From: Candidula unifasciata
Lineage: Eukaryota; Mollusca; Gastropoda; Stylommatophora; Geomitridae
Reading direction: 5' to 3'
Length of the DNA stretch: 64,000 nt
Assembly (NCBI GenBank): GCA_905116865.2
Contig: CAJHNH020001112.1
Span: 1,215,932 to 1,279,931, forward strand
Positions 11,741-21,804 of this stretch are shown here, piece after piece. Under the pieces are notes generated by a model. It saw only the letters and a list, made by a program, of their open reading frames with translations. It did not search any database and was not told the origin of the DNA. The position numbers and the translations under genes were made by a program. Each line of letters begins with the position of its first letter. Positions within the stretch are counted from its first letter, which is position 1.

Positions 11741-11803
11741 CATGCACTTTACAACTCATGCTTTTGTGTTCTTTTATAATATTCATAATATGCATAACAT
11801 CAT

Positions 11804-12413
11804 TGATACGTGCGGACCTTCATTGTGACGTGCAGAGCTTCATGCTGATGTGTGTGGTACCAAGATGAAATAGGCCAAGTAGGGGTAAAACAGTAGTTAC
11901 TTCAATGCTTTCAAAATGTAGAGCTCGAACGCTATGCGTTAAGTTCCAATGGTTGTATTGATATATACAATCAGCAATGATCAACACAAGAATACGTATG
12001 CAATCAATAATCAACTCGTTCAACCAAAGCTCACTCGTACATCCATGTATTGATATGTCCTCACGATAGGTCGCAGTCCGACCTTGAGATCATGACAATC
12101 ATCTTGGTCCTCGGACAAGTCCGAATTAAGCAAGGAAAGTATACCGGCATACTGCCGAAAATGTAGTATTCACCAGCTTCCTGCTGAGGTCTTGGAGTCC
12201 CGGGGTAAAACGTCCTCAAGGATCCAACTTTAATAACGTTTGCTTCCGTGGGATCCCGGGGTAAAGCGTCCTCAAGGATTCCCACGTCCGTCTCCTTCGG
12301 ACTATAAACATCAACTGCCTTTGACAACAATCCTTCACAACGTTACGTATTGTTTTGACGTCTTATTTGCTCACTCCGTACTGGTGCGTTCTGGTGCACA
12401 TTCGCACGCGACA
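11804..12413 (-). repeat. 3' LTR of the gypsy element
   Basis: Begins TGATACGTGC and ends GCACGCGACA on plus, giving the canonical TG...CA ends. Line-by-line comparison with 18153-18762 shows no difference. It contains a 26-bp direct repeat (12198-12223 and 12254-12279, core CCCGGGGTAAA, one mismatch). ORFs of 67 and 89 codons occur in both LTRs simply because the LTRs are identical. Confidence 0.96.
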
Positions 12414-12430
12414 GCTTTTCCCCCCTCCCG
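12414..12430 (-). promoter_or_regulatory. Polypurine tract (plus-strand primer)
   Basis: Minus strand reads GGGAGGGGGGAAAAGC immediately before the 3' LTR, the expected position for the RNase H-resistant primer of second-strand DNA synthesis. Confidence 0.9.
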
Positions 12431-12696
12431 AGAACGACCGAGCACTAGGACTTGACGTAGTCTCGGTTGGAAAACTGGAGTCATGTCGCGGCAAACAGCA
12501 CCAGTACGAGAGAGCAAATAAGAACACTTGAATTTACACACTCACTCCTCAATATATCGTCAATACATTACTAAATGCATGCAAAATATAGATTCCTGAC
12601 TTCACTAAGCATTATTATCAACAACATTATTGTTATCCAAATTATTTTTCATAACATCATGCATTTTAAATATCATGTAAATTGAACAAATAAACA

Positions 12697-15600
12697 TCAA
12701 TCGTCTTCCAATGCCTCTGGGGTGCGCGACAAAAAATCGGCTAAGACATTCTCTTTCCCTGGGCGATAAATAACTGTGAAGTTGAACGTCTGTAGAAACA
12801 TTGTCCATCTTAATATGTGTGAGTTTTTGATGGGTGCTGAGTTCAAGACTTCGAGTGGACGATGGTCTGTCAAGATAAAGAAGTGACTGCCATACAGGAA
12901 TTGGGTAAACTTCCCTACTGCCCAAAAAATGGCTAGTGCCTCCCTCTCGCCCACGCTGTAACGGCATTCAGTAGGAGACAGCTTCCTGCTGGCATAAACA
13001 ACAGGAAGTAGGGTGCCCTCTCTGGATTGCATCAACGTCCCACCAATCGCAACATCAGACGCATCTGTGGATACATAAAACGGCAGAGACAAATCTGGCA
13101 AACACAAGAACGGATTACTATTAAATGCCTTTTGTAATCTCTGGAGCGCGTCCTCGCACTCTCTCGTCCAGATAACCTTCGCTGGCATTCCTTTCATCGT
13201 CAATGAGGACAACACGGCTGTAATGGTTGAATAGTTAGGAATGAATTTGGCATAAAAGTTACATAAACCCAATAACGCACGCACTTGTTTCTTCGTTTTT
13301 GGTATAGGGATGTTAAGAATCTTACCCACCGTGGTGGCTTCGGGTTTACGGACCCCGTGTCCTACAACATGACCGAGGAACGTGACCTCCTCGAAAGCGA
13401 CCTTCACTTTAGTTGGTCTAACTGTCAGATTAAACAATTTTATGCGTTCCAGTAATGTCTTTAGACCTCGAATATGTTCGTCTAAATCATTATGGAATAG
13501 CAGAATGTCATCCAGATAATGAATAACATCATTACGACCCTGTAACAACTTGCGTACGAGGCGGGTGAACGTCGCCGGTGCTCCGGAAAGCCCGAAGACC
13601 ATATAGTTGAAGTGAACCAAACCTTTGTTCGTCTGAAACGCGGTGTATTTTTTGGAATCCTCGGCTAAGGGAATCTGCCAATAACCCTTGGTAAGATCTA
13701 ACTTTGTAAAATACCTAGCCTTCGACAATGCAACAAACATATCTTCCATATTTGGGATATTTTCAGCATCTACAACCGCGATTCGATTCAATTTTCGGAA
13801 ATCTATGCAGATCCGAAGGCTTCCATCTTTCTTTCGGACAACCACTATTGGAAAAGCATAGGGTGATGTCGACGGTTCTATTATACCCCACTTAATCATG
13901 TTATCGATTTCCTTATCCACGGCATCCCGATAATGAAAAGGTATAACATATGGTTTCATTTTGATGGGTTTATGATCTATTAATTCAATGGAATGCACTG
14001 CTTCTGTCGTTCTACCCGGTATGTCCGATAATGTTTTGTCGAATGTAGCCAAAATACGCTTTATACGACGCACCATATCTGGTGGAACCGAGGGCGCGAC
14101 TTCCACGTCTCTCCATGTTTCTCTGGGTACCAGTTCGGGTAGAGACAATTGATGAGCAGTGTCCACCTCGACATCATTGCTCTCTTCGTCAATGACGTGG
14201 CAGAATGCTGCCTCCATTTCTTCTTCTTGCAAATTATTGTCGGGTGCCTCAGCTGCTTCTAACACTTCAGACAAAACACCAGGGCGAGACTTAAACTCTT
14301 TAAGCATGTTTAGATTGTATACTTTATGATGTCCTCTGACATCAATAAGATAGTCCACATCTGAAATTTTCTTAATAACTTTAAAAGGACCCTGCCATTT
14401 GGCTGATAAACAATTATTATTATCTTGCAGAAATATCAATACATCATCATTAGGCTGGAGAGTGATTAGTCTCCGGTTACGGTTAACGTATTCTCTTTGA
14501 TGAGTACCAGTATTTTCCAAGTTGTCCCGTGCAACTTGACAACCTGTGATTATCTTGTTACGTAACTCCGTCACGAATTTAATATATGTTTGAGGCGCTT
14601 CTTGATCGCCTTTACCGATCCATATGTCCTTTAACAGCGACAGTGGACCTCTGGGATTAGCACCATATATAAGTCCGAAAGGTGAGAAACCTGTACTGCT
14701 CTGGGGCACCTCACGATAGGCGAACAAAACAGCAGGAAGGTATTTGTCCCAGTCTGCTGGAAATTGATTAGTAACTTTGGCTAGCATAGCTTTTATTTTC
14801 CCATTTAAATTTTCTACTAGCCCATTTGATTGTGGGTGATATCTTGCAGAAAAAACGTGAGAGATGGCAAGTAATTTGTCAAAAGAGCGCATTGCTTCTG
14901 AAATAAATTGTGATCCGTGATCTGACAGAATTGTTTCAGGAAAGCCTACTCTAGAGAATATAAGCATCAATGCTTCTGCTACTGACTCAGTAGTGATATG
15001 ACGTAACGGTACTGCTTCAACCCAACGTGATGCCATGTCTACAAATGTTAAAATGTATCTAAATCCTCTTTGTGAAACAACCGGTAACGGACCCACAAGA
15101 TCGACAGCAACTTTTTCGAAAGGACGACATGGAAGATAGACCCTTTGAATAGGAGGTTTCTGAGATGCATCCTTTCTCGCCATCATTTGACAGTCTTTAC
15201 ATGACCTACAGTATTTCCTAATATCTGTGGAACAACCAGGCCAATAGAATTGTGCAAGAACTCTTTTCTGTGTTTTACCTATACCTAAATGTGCAGCAAA
15301 AGGTGTGTCATGTGCAACTCTCAGAACATCGGTTCTATAACATAAAGGAACGACTAATTGTTTACATTGCATAACAGGTGATTTAAAATATCTCATTAAA
15401 ATTCCATTCTTCACATAAAAATGCCATGTACCTTGCTTACATGTTCTAACACCGGTTACTTCTGCCCTAGAAAAGCATTTAGTGAGTGTAGGATCCGCCC
15501 GTTGTTGTATCGCAAAACTGTTTGTTTTCGGTGCGTTTGGTTCGTTTCCAGGCACTTTTGGTCGTTCTGGTTCATTCTTTACTGCTTCTTCGCTAGCTAT

Positions 15601-16323
15601 CCCACATGTGATAGCTATTTGGTTTTCGTTCGAAGTAGCTGACTGTAACGCAGGTGTGGCTTCCTCGTTACTTACTCTCTGTTGAGCGCGTGTAACTGCA
15701 GCATTAGCTTCAGTCACACCCTCATTTTCTTTATACCAGCGTTCGATTTCCTCACGCGAGGGCATCTTTGCTCCTGGAACTGATCCAAGGAGTACGTCTG
15801 CTGATGGTCTCTCCAAAACACACACTTCGGCAACCCCTTGAAAATACGGGTTATTTAAATAGACTTTTGCTAAAGGAAATCTTTCTAAACGACCACCAAA
15901 AGTACGACACTTGCAATACCGACCTAAGTATGCTGATTTGGGGATTAGGTATCTAGCCACTCCTATAACATTGGCGCCCGTGTCGCGTAATACTTTAGAT
16001 TTTATGTTTCCAACATAACCATTATGCAAAGGCAAACCAGCCTCCAGTGGTACAGCAGACAACGCTGGGTAAACAATTTCGGGTTGGATTCGAACCTGAC
16101 CGTCCGCTAAATTTGTCACTTTTTGTGACATCGCTGCGTTTACTGTTTGCGCGGAATTAGCATGATTGTTCACAACCCTTGGGCACTCAGAACGTTTATG
16201 GAAACCCCTGCAGACATAGCACCTTATAGGACCTGTGTTGCGTTGAAACCTACCTCGTGATGATGGACCATCATCATCATCTTTCCTGTGTCGCTTGTGG
16301 GGACAATCGGGACTTTTGTGTCT
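12697..16323 (-). CDS. pol: Gypsy Pol: protease-integrase-RT-RNase H
   Basis: Open from 16323 to 12697. The computed start at 16173 is a GTG within continuous frame, so this is probably the downstream part of a Gag-Pol polyprotein. Numbering from 16173: protease DTGA at 64-67; integrase zinc domain H288, H295, C325, C328; integrase catalytic D358, D418, E454 (the last two 35 residues apart); RT first Asp D826 in TKLDLTKGYW and YLDD at 886-889; RNase H D1037, E1078, D1103. The protein processes Gag-Pol, makes cDNA and integrates it. All catalytic residues are present. Integrase precedes RT, the reverse of ordinary gypsy elements. Integrase and RT are joined by an acidic linker near 635-690. 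The second Gag zinc knuckle (C-x2-C-x3-H-x4-C) lies at 16222-16184, before the GTG. Confidence 0.94.
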   Translation of the reverse strand, partial: RHKSPDCPHKRHRKDDDDGPSSRGRFQRNTGPIRCYVCRGFHKRSECPRVVNNHANSAQTVNAAMSQKVTNLADGQVRIQPEIVYPALSAVPLEAGLPLHNGYVGNIKSKVLRDTGANVIGVARYLIPKSAYLGRYCKCRTFGGRLERFPLAKVYLNNPYFQGVAEVCVLERPSADVLLGSVPGAKMPSREEIERWYKENEGVTEANAAVTRAQQRVSNEEATPALQSATSNENQIAITCGIASEEAVKNEPERPKVPGNEPNAPKTNSFAIQQRADPTLTKCFSRAEVTGVRTCKQGTWHFYVKNGILMRYFKSPVMQCKQLVVPLCYRTDVLRVAHDTPFAAHLGIGKTQKRVLAQFYWPGCSTDIRKYCRSCKDCQMMARKDASQKPPIQRVYLPCRPFEKVAVDLVGPLPVVSQRGFRYILTFVDMASRWVEAVPLRHITTESVAEALMLIFSRVGFPETILSDHGSQFISEAMRSFDKLLAISHVFSARYHPQSNGLVENLNGKIKAMLAKVTNQFPADWDKYLPAVLFAYREVPQSSTGFSPFGLIYGANPRGPLSLLKDIWIGKGDQEAPQTYIKFVTELRNKIITGCQVARDNLENTGTHQREYVNRNRRLITLQPNDDVLIFLQDNNNCLSAKWQGPFKVIKKISDVDYLIDVRGHHKVYNLNMLKEFKSRPGVLSEVLEAAEAPDNNLQEEEMEAAFCHVIDEESNDVEVDTAHQLSLPELVPRETWRDVEVAPSVPPDMVRRIKRILATFDKTLSDIPGRTTEAVHSIELIDHKPIKMKPYVIPFHYRDAVDKEIDNMIKWGIIEPSTSPYAFPIVVVRKKDGSLRICIDFRKLNRIAVVDAENIPNMEDMFVALSKARYFTKLDLTKGYWQIPLAEDSKKYTAFQTNKGLVHFNYMVFGLSGAPATFTRLVRKLLQGRNDVIHYLDDILLFHNDLDEHIRGLKTLLERIKLFNLTVRPTKVKVAFEEVTFLGHVVGHGVRKPEATTVGKILNIPIPKTKKQVRALLGLCNFYAKFIPNYSTITAVLSSLTMKGMPAKVIWTRECEDALQRLQKAFNSNPFLCLPDLSLPFYVSTDASDVAIGGTLMQSREGTLLPVVYASRKLSPTECRYSVGEREALAIFWAVGKFTQFLYGSHFFILTDHRPLEVLNSAPIKNSHILRWTMFLQTFNFTVIYRPGKENVLADFLSRTPEALEDD

Positions 16324-17451
16324 TCACGAAAGACAGATTGAACAAGCAGATGAACGGGGTTGATAATGTTCACCCTGCTTTTTGGACGTTTGATCTCTCT
16401 GGGGTGGTTGTCTCTGTTCGCTGTGGCTGCGATAGCGCCCCTGCCTATTATGGCATTTGTTCCACCCGGGCCGATTTGACGAGGCGTTGTGGTGCACCCT
16501 AATACTGGATGCAGCTGGGAGTATGTCCTCGAACCTGGGGTTGTGCAATGGTTTACCAGGATGTGCAGTGACATACTGTTCTCCCAATGTTGTCATCTCC
16601 TCAACTGACTTCAGTTTCCTTTCTTGAAAAAATGAGAACATCTCCGAACTACATGAAGACAAAATTTTATCTCGAATAATGAGATCAGCCAACTTATCAT
16701 AAAAGTTTTTAACATCTGCCAATGTCACCCAACGCGTAAATAATGTTCTAACACGGGCCACAAAATCAGCGAAACTTCCATCGACGGATGGCACAACAGA
16801 TTTAAACTGCACACGGTAACCTTCTTCGGTCATGCACTTCGACGCCAACAGTTTTTGTTTGACTATTTCGAACGACGCGCGTTCGTCTTCTGATAAGTTC
16901 GTGAACGTGTTCAAAACTGGTCCCGTTAGCAAATCCCTTAAACGAGACACCCATTGTTCCTCTGGTATCTTAGCGGTATTCATCGCTAACGAGAAGCGAT
17001 CCAAAAAATTATGAAGATCTTCTGTAGGTGTAAGAAACGGTAATTTGGGTATGTATACACATGCCCCTTGTTCGGAACCCGAACGGCTACTAGTCACAAG
17101 ACGACGGCTCTCTGATTCTGACACAGCAACAACCTTGTCTCTATCTATACGCGCTAGTTCTAATTCGTTCTCCAAACGTAACCTTTCCAAATTAGTTTCC
17201 ATTTCGAAACGCAGTCTTTCCGCCATAGCTTCTTTTTCCCAGCGTAGTTTCTCAGCCTCAGCTTCTTTTTCCATGCGTAACTTCTCCAACTCCATTTCTT
17301 TTTTCCAGGCGCGTTCTGCTGTTCTCTCATCGCGTAACTGGTTATCTCTGTCCGACTACTCTTTCATTCTGGCTTCGGCGAAAGCTAAGAGTTGTCCATT
17401 TTCTAGGCCTATACTACGACCTAACTCCAAAAACTCAGCAAATGTAGACAT
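16324..17451 (-). pseudogene. gag: Gypsy Gag with two in-frame stop codons
   Basis: The frame starts at ATG 17451 (MSTFAEFLELG). It meets TAG at 17358-17356 after about 31 codons, then continues through ATG 17295 to TGA at 16326-16324. Beyond the TGA it runs in the same frame into pol. The N-terminal third is a charged coiled coil (repeated EKLRxEKE-type heptads). The middle has a retrotransposon-gag/SCAN-like segment from PKLPFLTPTEDLHNFL onward. The C-terminus is basic with the start of a CCHC knuckle. The TGA occupies a variable position inside that knuckle (C-x2-C-x4-H-x4-C), pointing to a point mutation, possibly CGA to TGA. Translation could also start at 17295. Programmed readthrough is an alternative, but an odd one inside a zinc finger. 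Confidence 0.85.
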
Positions 17452-18139
17452 ATTTAAATAATATGACAATCAATATACAATATATGATATATGTGATAGT
17501 GTGTGGTGAAGTGACGCCACAGGACAACGAATACTGCGTACTGTCACACACGTACAATTAATGTGCCACTCGCTCTCCACTTGCGCACGGACAACCAGGT
17601 TCTCTGGAGGAAAGAGTTAAAATTGTCAGCGCAACAGAAACCACAACAACCACAATTGACTTACCAATTGGGTGGCAGACAAACAACACACTGCAATGTT
17701 AGCGATGAAAAATCGCTAAAATAACGACCGGTACAACGGCAAGTAGCAGATCAATGTACAGCCAAAAGGACGACTTGATCCGATTCAATCCCACGGAAAG
17801 TGGCACAGTCAGTAACGGTGACTTGATTATGATGAAGATCCAGCGAAGTATGATACGGAGATCCAACGAAGAGTGCTACTGTCCCGATGAAGATCCAACG
17901 AAGAAGAATGATACGGTCCCGATGAAGATCCAACGAACGAAGAATGATATGGTCCCGATGAAGATCCAACGATGGCTAGAACAGACCGGCGGCGGCGACT
18001 TGATACATTGAACGATATCCACAGCTAGAGATTGGTAAAGACTGTGACAATTGGAATGTGCTTCGTGTACAACTTGAGGCACAACAATGCGACAAAATGT
18101 CGTATCACACTTGTGACGAGAGGTCCCTCATTCTTTAAA
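17452..18139 (-). other. 5' leader of gypsy element with internal repeats
   Basis: About 690 bp between primer-binding site and gag ATG. 17825-17975 contains four to five imperfect repeats (plus-strand core GATGAAGATCCAACGA, period roughly 30-45 bp). ORFs here follow the repeat and look non-coding. The leader would carry packaging signals in a mobile copy; none is identifiable by eye. Confidence 0.7.
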
Positions 18140-18151
18140 GGCTGGCCCCCA
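18140..18151 (-). promoter_or_regulatory. Primer-binding site, possibly tRNA-Pro
   Basis: The minus strand begins TGGGGGCCAGCC one base after the 5' LTR. TGG pairs with the tRNA 3' CCA. The first eight bases resemble the common TGGGGGCT tRNA-Pro site, but the remainder differs, so the tRNA identity is uncertain. Confidence 0.7.
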
Positions 18152-18152
18152 T

Positions 18153-18762
18153 TGATACGTGCGGACCTTCATTGTGACGTGCAGAGCTTCATGCTGATGT
18201 GTGTGGTACCAAGATGAAATAGGCCAAGTAGGGGTAAAACAGTAGTTACTTCAATGCTTTCAAAATGTAGAGCTCGAACGCTATGCGTTAAGTTCCAATG
18301 GTTGTATTGATATATACAATCAGCAATGATCAACACAAGAATACGTATGCAATCAATAATCAACTCGTTCAACCAAAGCTCACTCGTACATCCATGTATT
18401 GATATGTCCTCACGATAGGTCGCAGTCCGACCTTGAGATCATGACAATCATCTTGGTCCTCGGACAAGTCCGAATTAAGCAAGGAAAGTATACCGGCATA
18501 CTGCCGAAAATGTAGTATTCACCAGCTTCCTGCTGAGGTCTTGGAGTCCCGGGGTAAAACGTCCTCAAGGATCCAACTTTAATAACGTTTGCTTCCGTGG
18601 GATCCCGGGGTAAAGCGTCCTCAAGGATTCCCACGTCCGTCTCCTTCGGACTATAAACATCAACTGCCTTTGACAACAATCCTTCACAACGTTACGTATT
18701 GTTTTGACGTCTTATTTGCTCACTCCGTACTGGTGCGTTCTGGTGCACATTCGCACGCGACA
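18153..18762 (-). repeat. 5' LTR of the gypsy element
   Basis: Identical by eye to 11804-12413. On the minus strand a TATATATC element at about 18316-18307 is a candidate TATA box for the retrotransposon promoter, with U3 upstream. TG...CA ends and ATCAT target duplication as described for the whole element. Confidence 0.95.
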
Positions 18763-18774
18763 ATCATATGATCA

Positions 18775-18905
18775 TAACATGCTTTATTAGTAAAATACAA
18801 CTGCTGTGCGAAAGATGGTTGACTGGAAGGGCCGAATGTAAGACGGGCCTGTGTGCCCAATTTGTGACCCTTTGAAAATAAAGTTCGTTCGTTCGTTCGT
18901 TCGTT
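18775..18905 (+). mobile_element. Retroelement 3' end with (TTCG)n tail
   Basis: About 110 bases including GGGCCGAATGTAAGACGGGC and an AATAAAGTTCG tail, followed by five GTTC units. The same sequence with the same tail occurs reversed at 58851-58960. A recurrent 3' end plus short tandem tail indicates a LINE or SINE; the 5' part is absent. Confidence 0.7.
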
Positions 18906-18920
18906 CCCCCTCTCTCTCTT

Positions 18921-19003
<83 letters not shown>
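18906..19003. repeat. (CT)n microsatellite
   Basis: Nearly pure CT with a few TTT interruptions, directly following the TTCG tail. Confidence 0.95.
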
Positions 19004-19004
<1 letters not shown>

Positions 19005-20290
19005 AAATGATATTGTAAATGAATGTTAACCTATATGAATCTTTCTACAAATCGACTGATCGAGGGTTCCGAGTAATACATGAACGGCAGGTTCTGTGTT
19101 TACAAACACTTTACTAATTTTCTAGTTAATATTGCACGATTCCAGGTTATGGTTATCGTTTTCCCGTTTATATTCACTGTTTACACTCGTACATTGACCG
19201 TTTCGCGATTACATTCAGTTTCCATGTTCATGTTCAGTTTTCCCTGTTTATACAGAATGTTAGCTGTATTCGGTTTTTTTTTTTTTTACATTCACAGCTT
19301 TCAGGGTTTACGTTCAGTGTTTCGCTGTTTACGTTCACATTTGTTTACTCACTGTGTACATTTAATATTTTATTTATATTCACTGTGCATTCTGGCTTAT
19401 TTGTGTTTTCATGGTCAAGGAAATAAGCTGTGCATAAACACTGTTTCATGCATACCCTGGTCGTTAACTTTCATCGGTCATACCACGTACTGCTCGATCC
19501 TTTAACAAGCAATCTAACATCAGTGTACCGTTAACATAAGTCTTTTATCTTTTTTTTTCTTTGAGCATCTATTTTCATTGCTACTGTTTTCAATGTTTCC
19601 TTTCTTTTCATGTTCTCTGTGTACAAGTTAAAACATAGCTAATTATAGAGCGGATCCCGGTATGGCATCCTGTTTGTTGATTTGATTAGTAATGTGTATT
19701 TGTCAAGATGCCTAAAGATATACATGTTGCTGTTGCATTTCTCATACTTTCAAACGTTTTCCATTAAGTAAATATAGATGTCAAATTGTATTATTTTTTA
19801 GATTTCCCTAAAGGATTTATCTTCCCACGCATCTTGTTTGTATTTTGTGTGTATGTGTGTGTGAATCGATTTCTACATTTGTACTCTTTCTGTTTTCTAC
19901 GTTTTCGTGCAGCGTTCATATTTTCTAACAATTACTGGAATGCTATCAATAGCCATTTTGTTTTTGTTATATTTATTTATATATATATTTTAGGAACAAA
20001 ACTGTTTAAGATACATCTATTCTTCCTTTCCCTGGACGCCAGTTTAGAAAAAAATGCATGTTATTAAAGTATACAGCACGTAAATTAAGACCGGAAATAG
20101 GATTACGGAGGCAACCAAGTTGCATTGTTATTATTTTTGTCTTCACCCACATTGAGTTTCCCGTGATTTGATTTTGCATTATCAAAGTTTACAAGTAATT
20201 GTCCGTGTCTTGATAACCGACTTGTTTGTTTGCAGTCAGTTGCGTTAATTTATTCCTTAACTGGTAACAATCAACTCTCAATACTGGTTA
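19004..20290. other. AT-rich unannotated stretch
   Basis: No recognisable element. A 141-codon plus-strand ORF (19080-19505) is hydrophobic and F/Y-rich as AT-rich random sequence gives, with no domain. No splice-supported exon was seen. Confidence 0.6.
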
Positions 20291-20294
20291 TTAC

Positions 20295-20765
20295 GTTGAG
20301 CTGAGTTGAGTGGAGTCAAGAATTGACTTCACAGCACTCGGGGCATTTCTTCGCGTTCTCCGTCTTCATCTCCAAAGGTTAACGCAGAGTTGCAGTACTG
20401 ATGGTACCGGTCACAATTTGGACATATGTCCGGCTTGCCTTTCCCCTGAGTGTATTGAGCCGGCCAGACCCTCTGGTTACACCCAGGTGCCTCATTGTCT
20501 CCATAATCTTTCTCAACTGATTCCGTTGCTTGTTCCTAAAGGGCCTTGACCAAATATGCCTTGTCATGTATCAGTTCACCCCCAATGGTGCAGATCCAGC
20601 CATTCTGAATGCCTTATCATTACCCACCACGCCCGCATGGCCTGGAGAAAAGATCCAAAATATGCTTACTAGCCGTGACCTTTCCAGTGAAGCTTGCCAC
20701 TCTGCTCGAAGCATCCCTTTGGTTATAGCGTTTATATTATCATTGTCATCGTCAGTTTTCACTTC
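20295..20765 (-). pseudogene. I-like LINE 3' end with RNase H remnant
   Basis: On the minus strand, FSPGHAGVVGNDKAFRMAG (the last conserved RNase H block) is followed by a degraded zinc-type C-terminus (DGERKKCPECCEV after frame correction). Related 3' ends lie at 47578-47930 and 59760-60045. Only the end of the element remains. Confidence 0.75.
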
Positions 20766-21804
20766 TGCCGTAAAGCGTCGTGGAAAGGAACAGTTTACTC
20801 ATTATCGCTTGTGGATAGCAATGGCTTTTGTCACTCCGTGCTGCTGTAAAAGCTCTCTTAGAGAGACCTCTTGCTTTCATATCCGATCTTTTTATGTGTA
20901 GCACCTGCGATGGTAGCTGTTCTTGCTGCATTCTCACTAGATTACCAGACTATTTGATCTTTAGCTTCTAAATGAATTCGCCGTATAATCTAGTTCCGAC
21001 GGTCTATCAGATAATATAATTTCTGACTTTGTCTGGAATGGCTGACTTGGCGGCTGTTCTCTTCTATCTTATTTTACATGTGTTAATTTTGCATAGTTTA
21101 GCCTTTAGTGATGCCCACAACTGTTAGCAACCTGTCTTTTATCGTATTTTACTCCTACTTTATCCAGGTTGACTGTTTGAACCATTCCACGATTATAAGC
21201 CATAAGCGGATTGATCTTTATGATCCATCATGGAAATGCCCTACTATAAAAACTCTGACATGTGAATCGACCTGCAAAGGTGCTGAATAATCAATACCAC
21301 GGTCGTTTAATGCGGAGATGGCAAATAAAAAAAAATAAAAAAATAAAAACAATTTTCATGCTAAGTAAAAAATCCAGTCAGCTTCATAATGTCAAAAACA
21401 CACAAAGAAAAGTAAACGTTGGAGCCTTCATCAGAAAATTACATAAATCTACAGTACCACAAGCACAAGCAAGAATACACAAACATCACTTAACTAACGT
21501 ATCTACAATAGAAATCACACCACTGTCTGGTCAGGACTGACATGTGTGTGGCCACCGGAAATAAATACTAACTCCTCGAAAGCCACGAGCAACAAGGGCC
21601 ATGAGTCAAAACTATTAGATTCAACTGTGTTAGATGTTATGTCCCATATGTGAATTTGCACCCATAAGATGGATACGGCGGTTCTTGTGAGTCTGCGGAA
21701 TCACTTGAATGGATAGATTTAATGGTAGTAACTGTCAGGCCAAGAACACTTTGGTGATACAAGAAACCCCATGCCTGTCCAACCTTCTGTCTCTTATACT
21801 TACT
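20766..21804. other. No recognisable feature
   Basis: A-rich stretch at 21325-21355; otherwise nothing that I can assign on either strand. Confidence 0.5.

Larger units (their letters stand above)
11804..18762 (-). mobile_element. Complete Ty3/gypsy LTR retrotransposon, Gmr1-like
   Basis: A 6,959-bp element with two 610-bp LTRs that I read as identical, flanked by a perfect 5-bp duplication ATCAT (11799-11803 and 18763-18767). The polypurine tract beside the left LTR and primer-binding site beside the right LTR both place transcription on the minus strand. Gag and pol share one frame, interrupted by two stop codons. No env: only about 280 bp separate pol from the 3' LTR. Pol order is PR-INT-RT-RH, although RT and integrase motifs are gypsy-like. 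This matches the Gmr1 group of gypsy elements. Identical LTRs indicate a recent insertion. Confidence 0.95.

Noticed and set aside
10979..11795. Long Ser/Leu/Pro and Arg/Glu ORFs on both strands
   Set aside because: They lie wholly or mostly in CT simple repeat, with mirrored ORFs on both strands and no domain.
12414..12696. Possible env gene downstream of pol
   Set aside because: Only about 280 bp with no substantial ORF before the polypurine tract.
12697..16323. Assignment to Ty1/copia from the domain order
   Set aside because: RT box YLDD with TKLDLTKGYW, RNase H and integrase sequences are gypsy-like; the order alone is shared with Gmr1-type gypsy elements.
19080..19505. 141-codon hydrophobic ORF
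   Set aside because: AT-rich, F/Y/L-rich composition, no domain, no neighbours or splice context.
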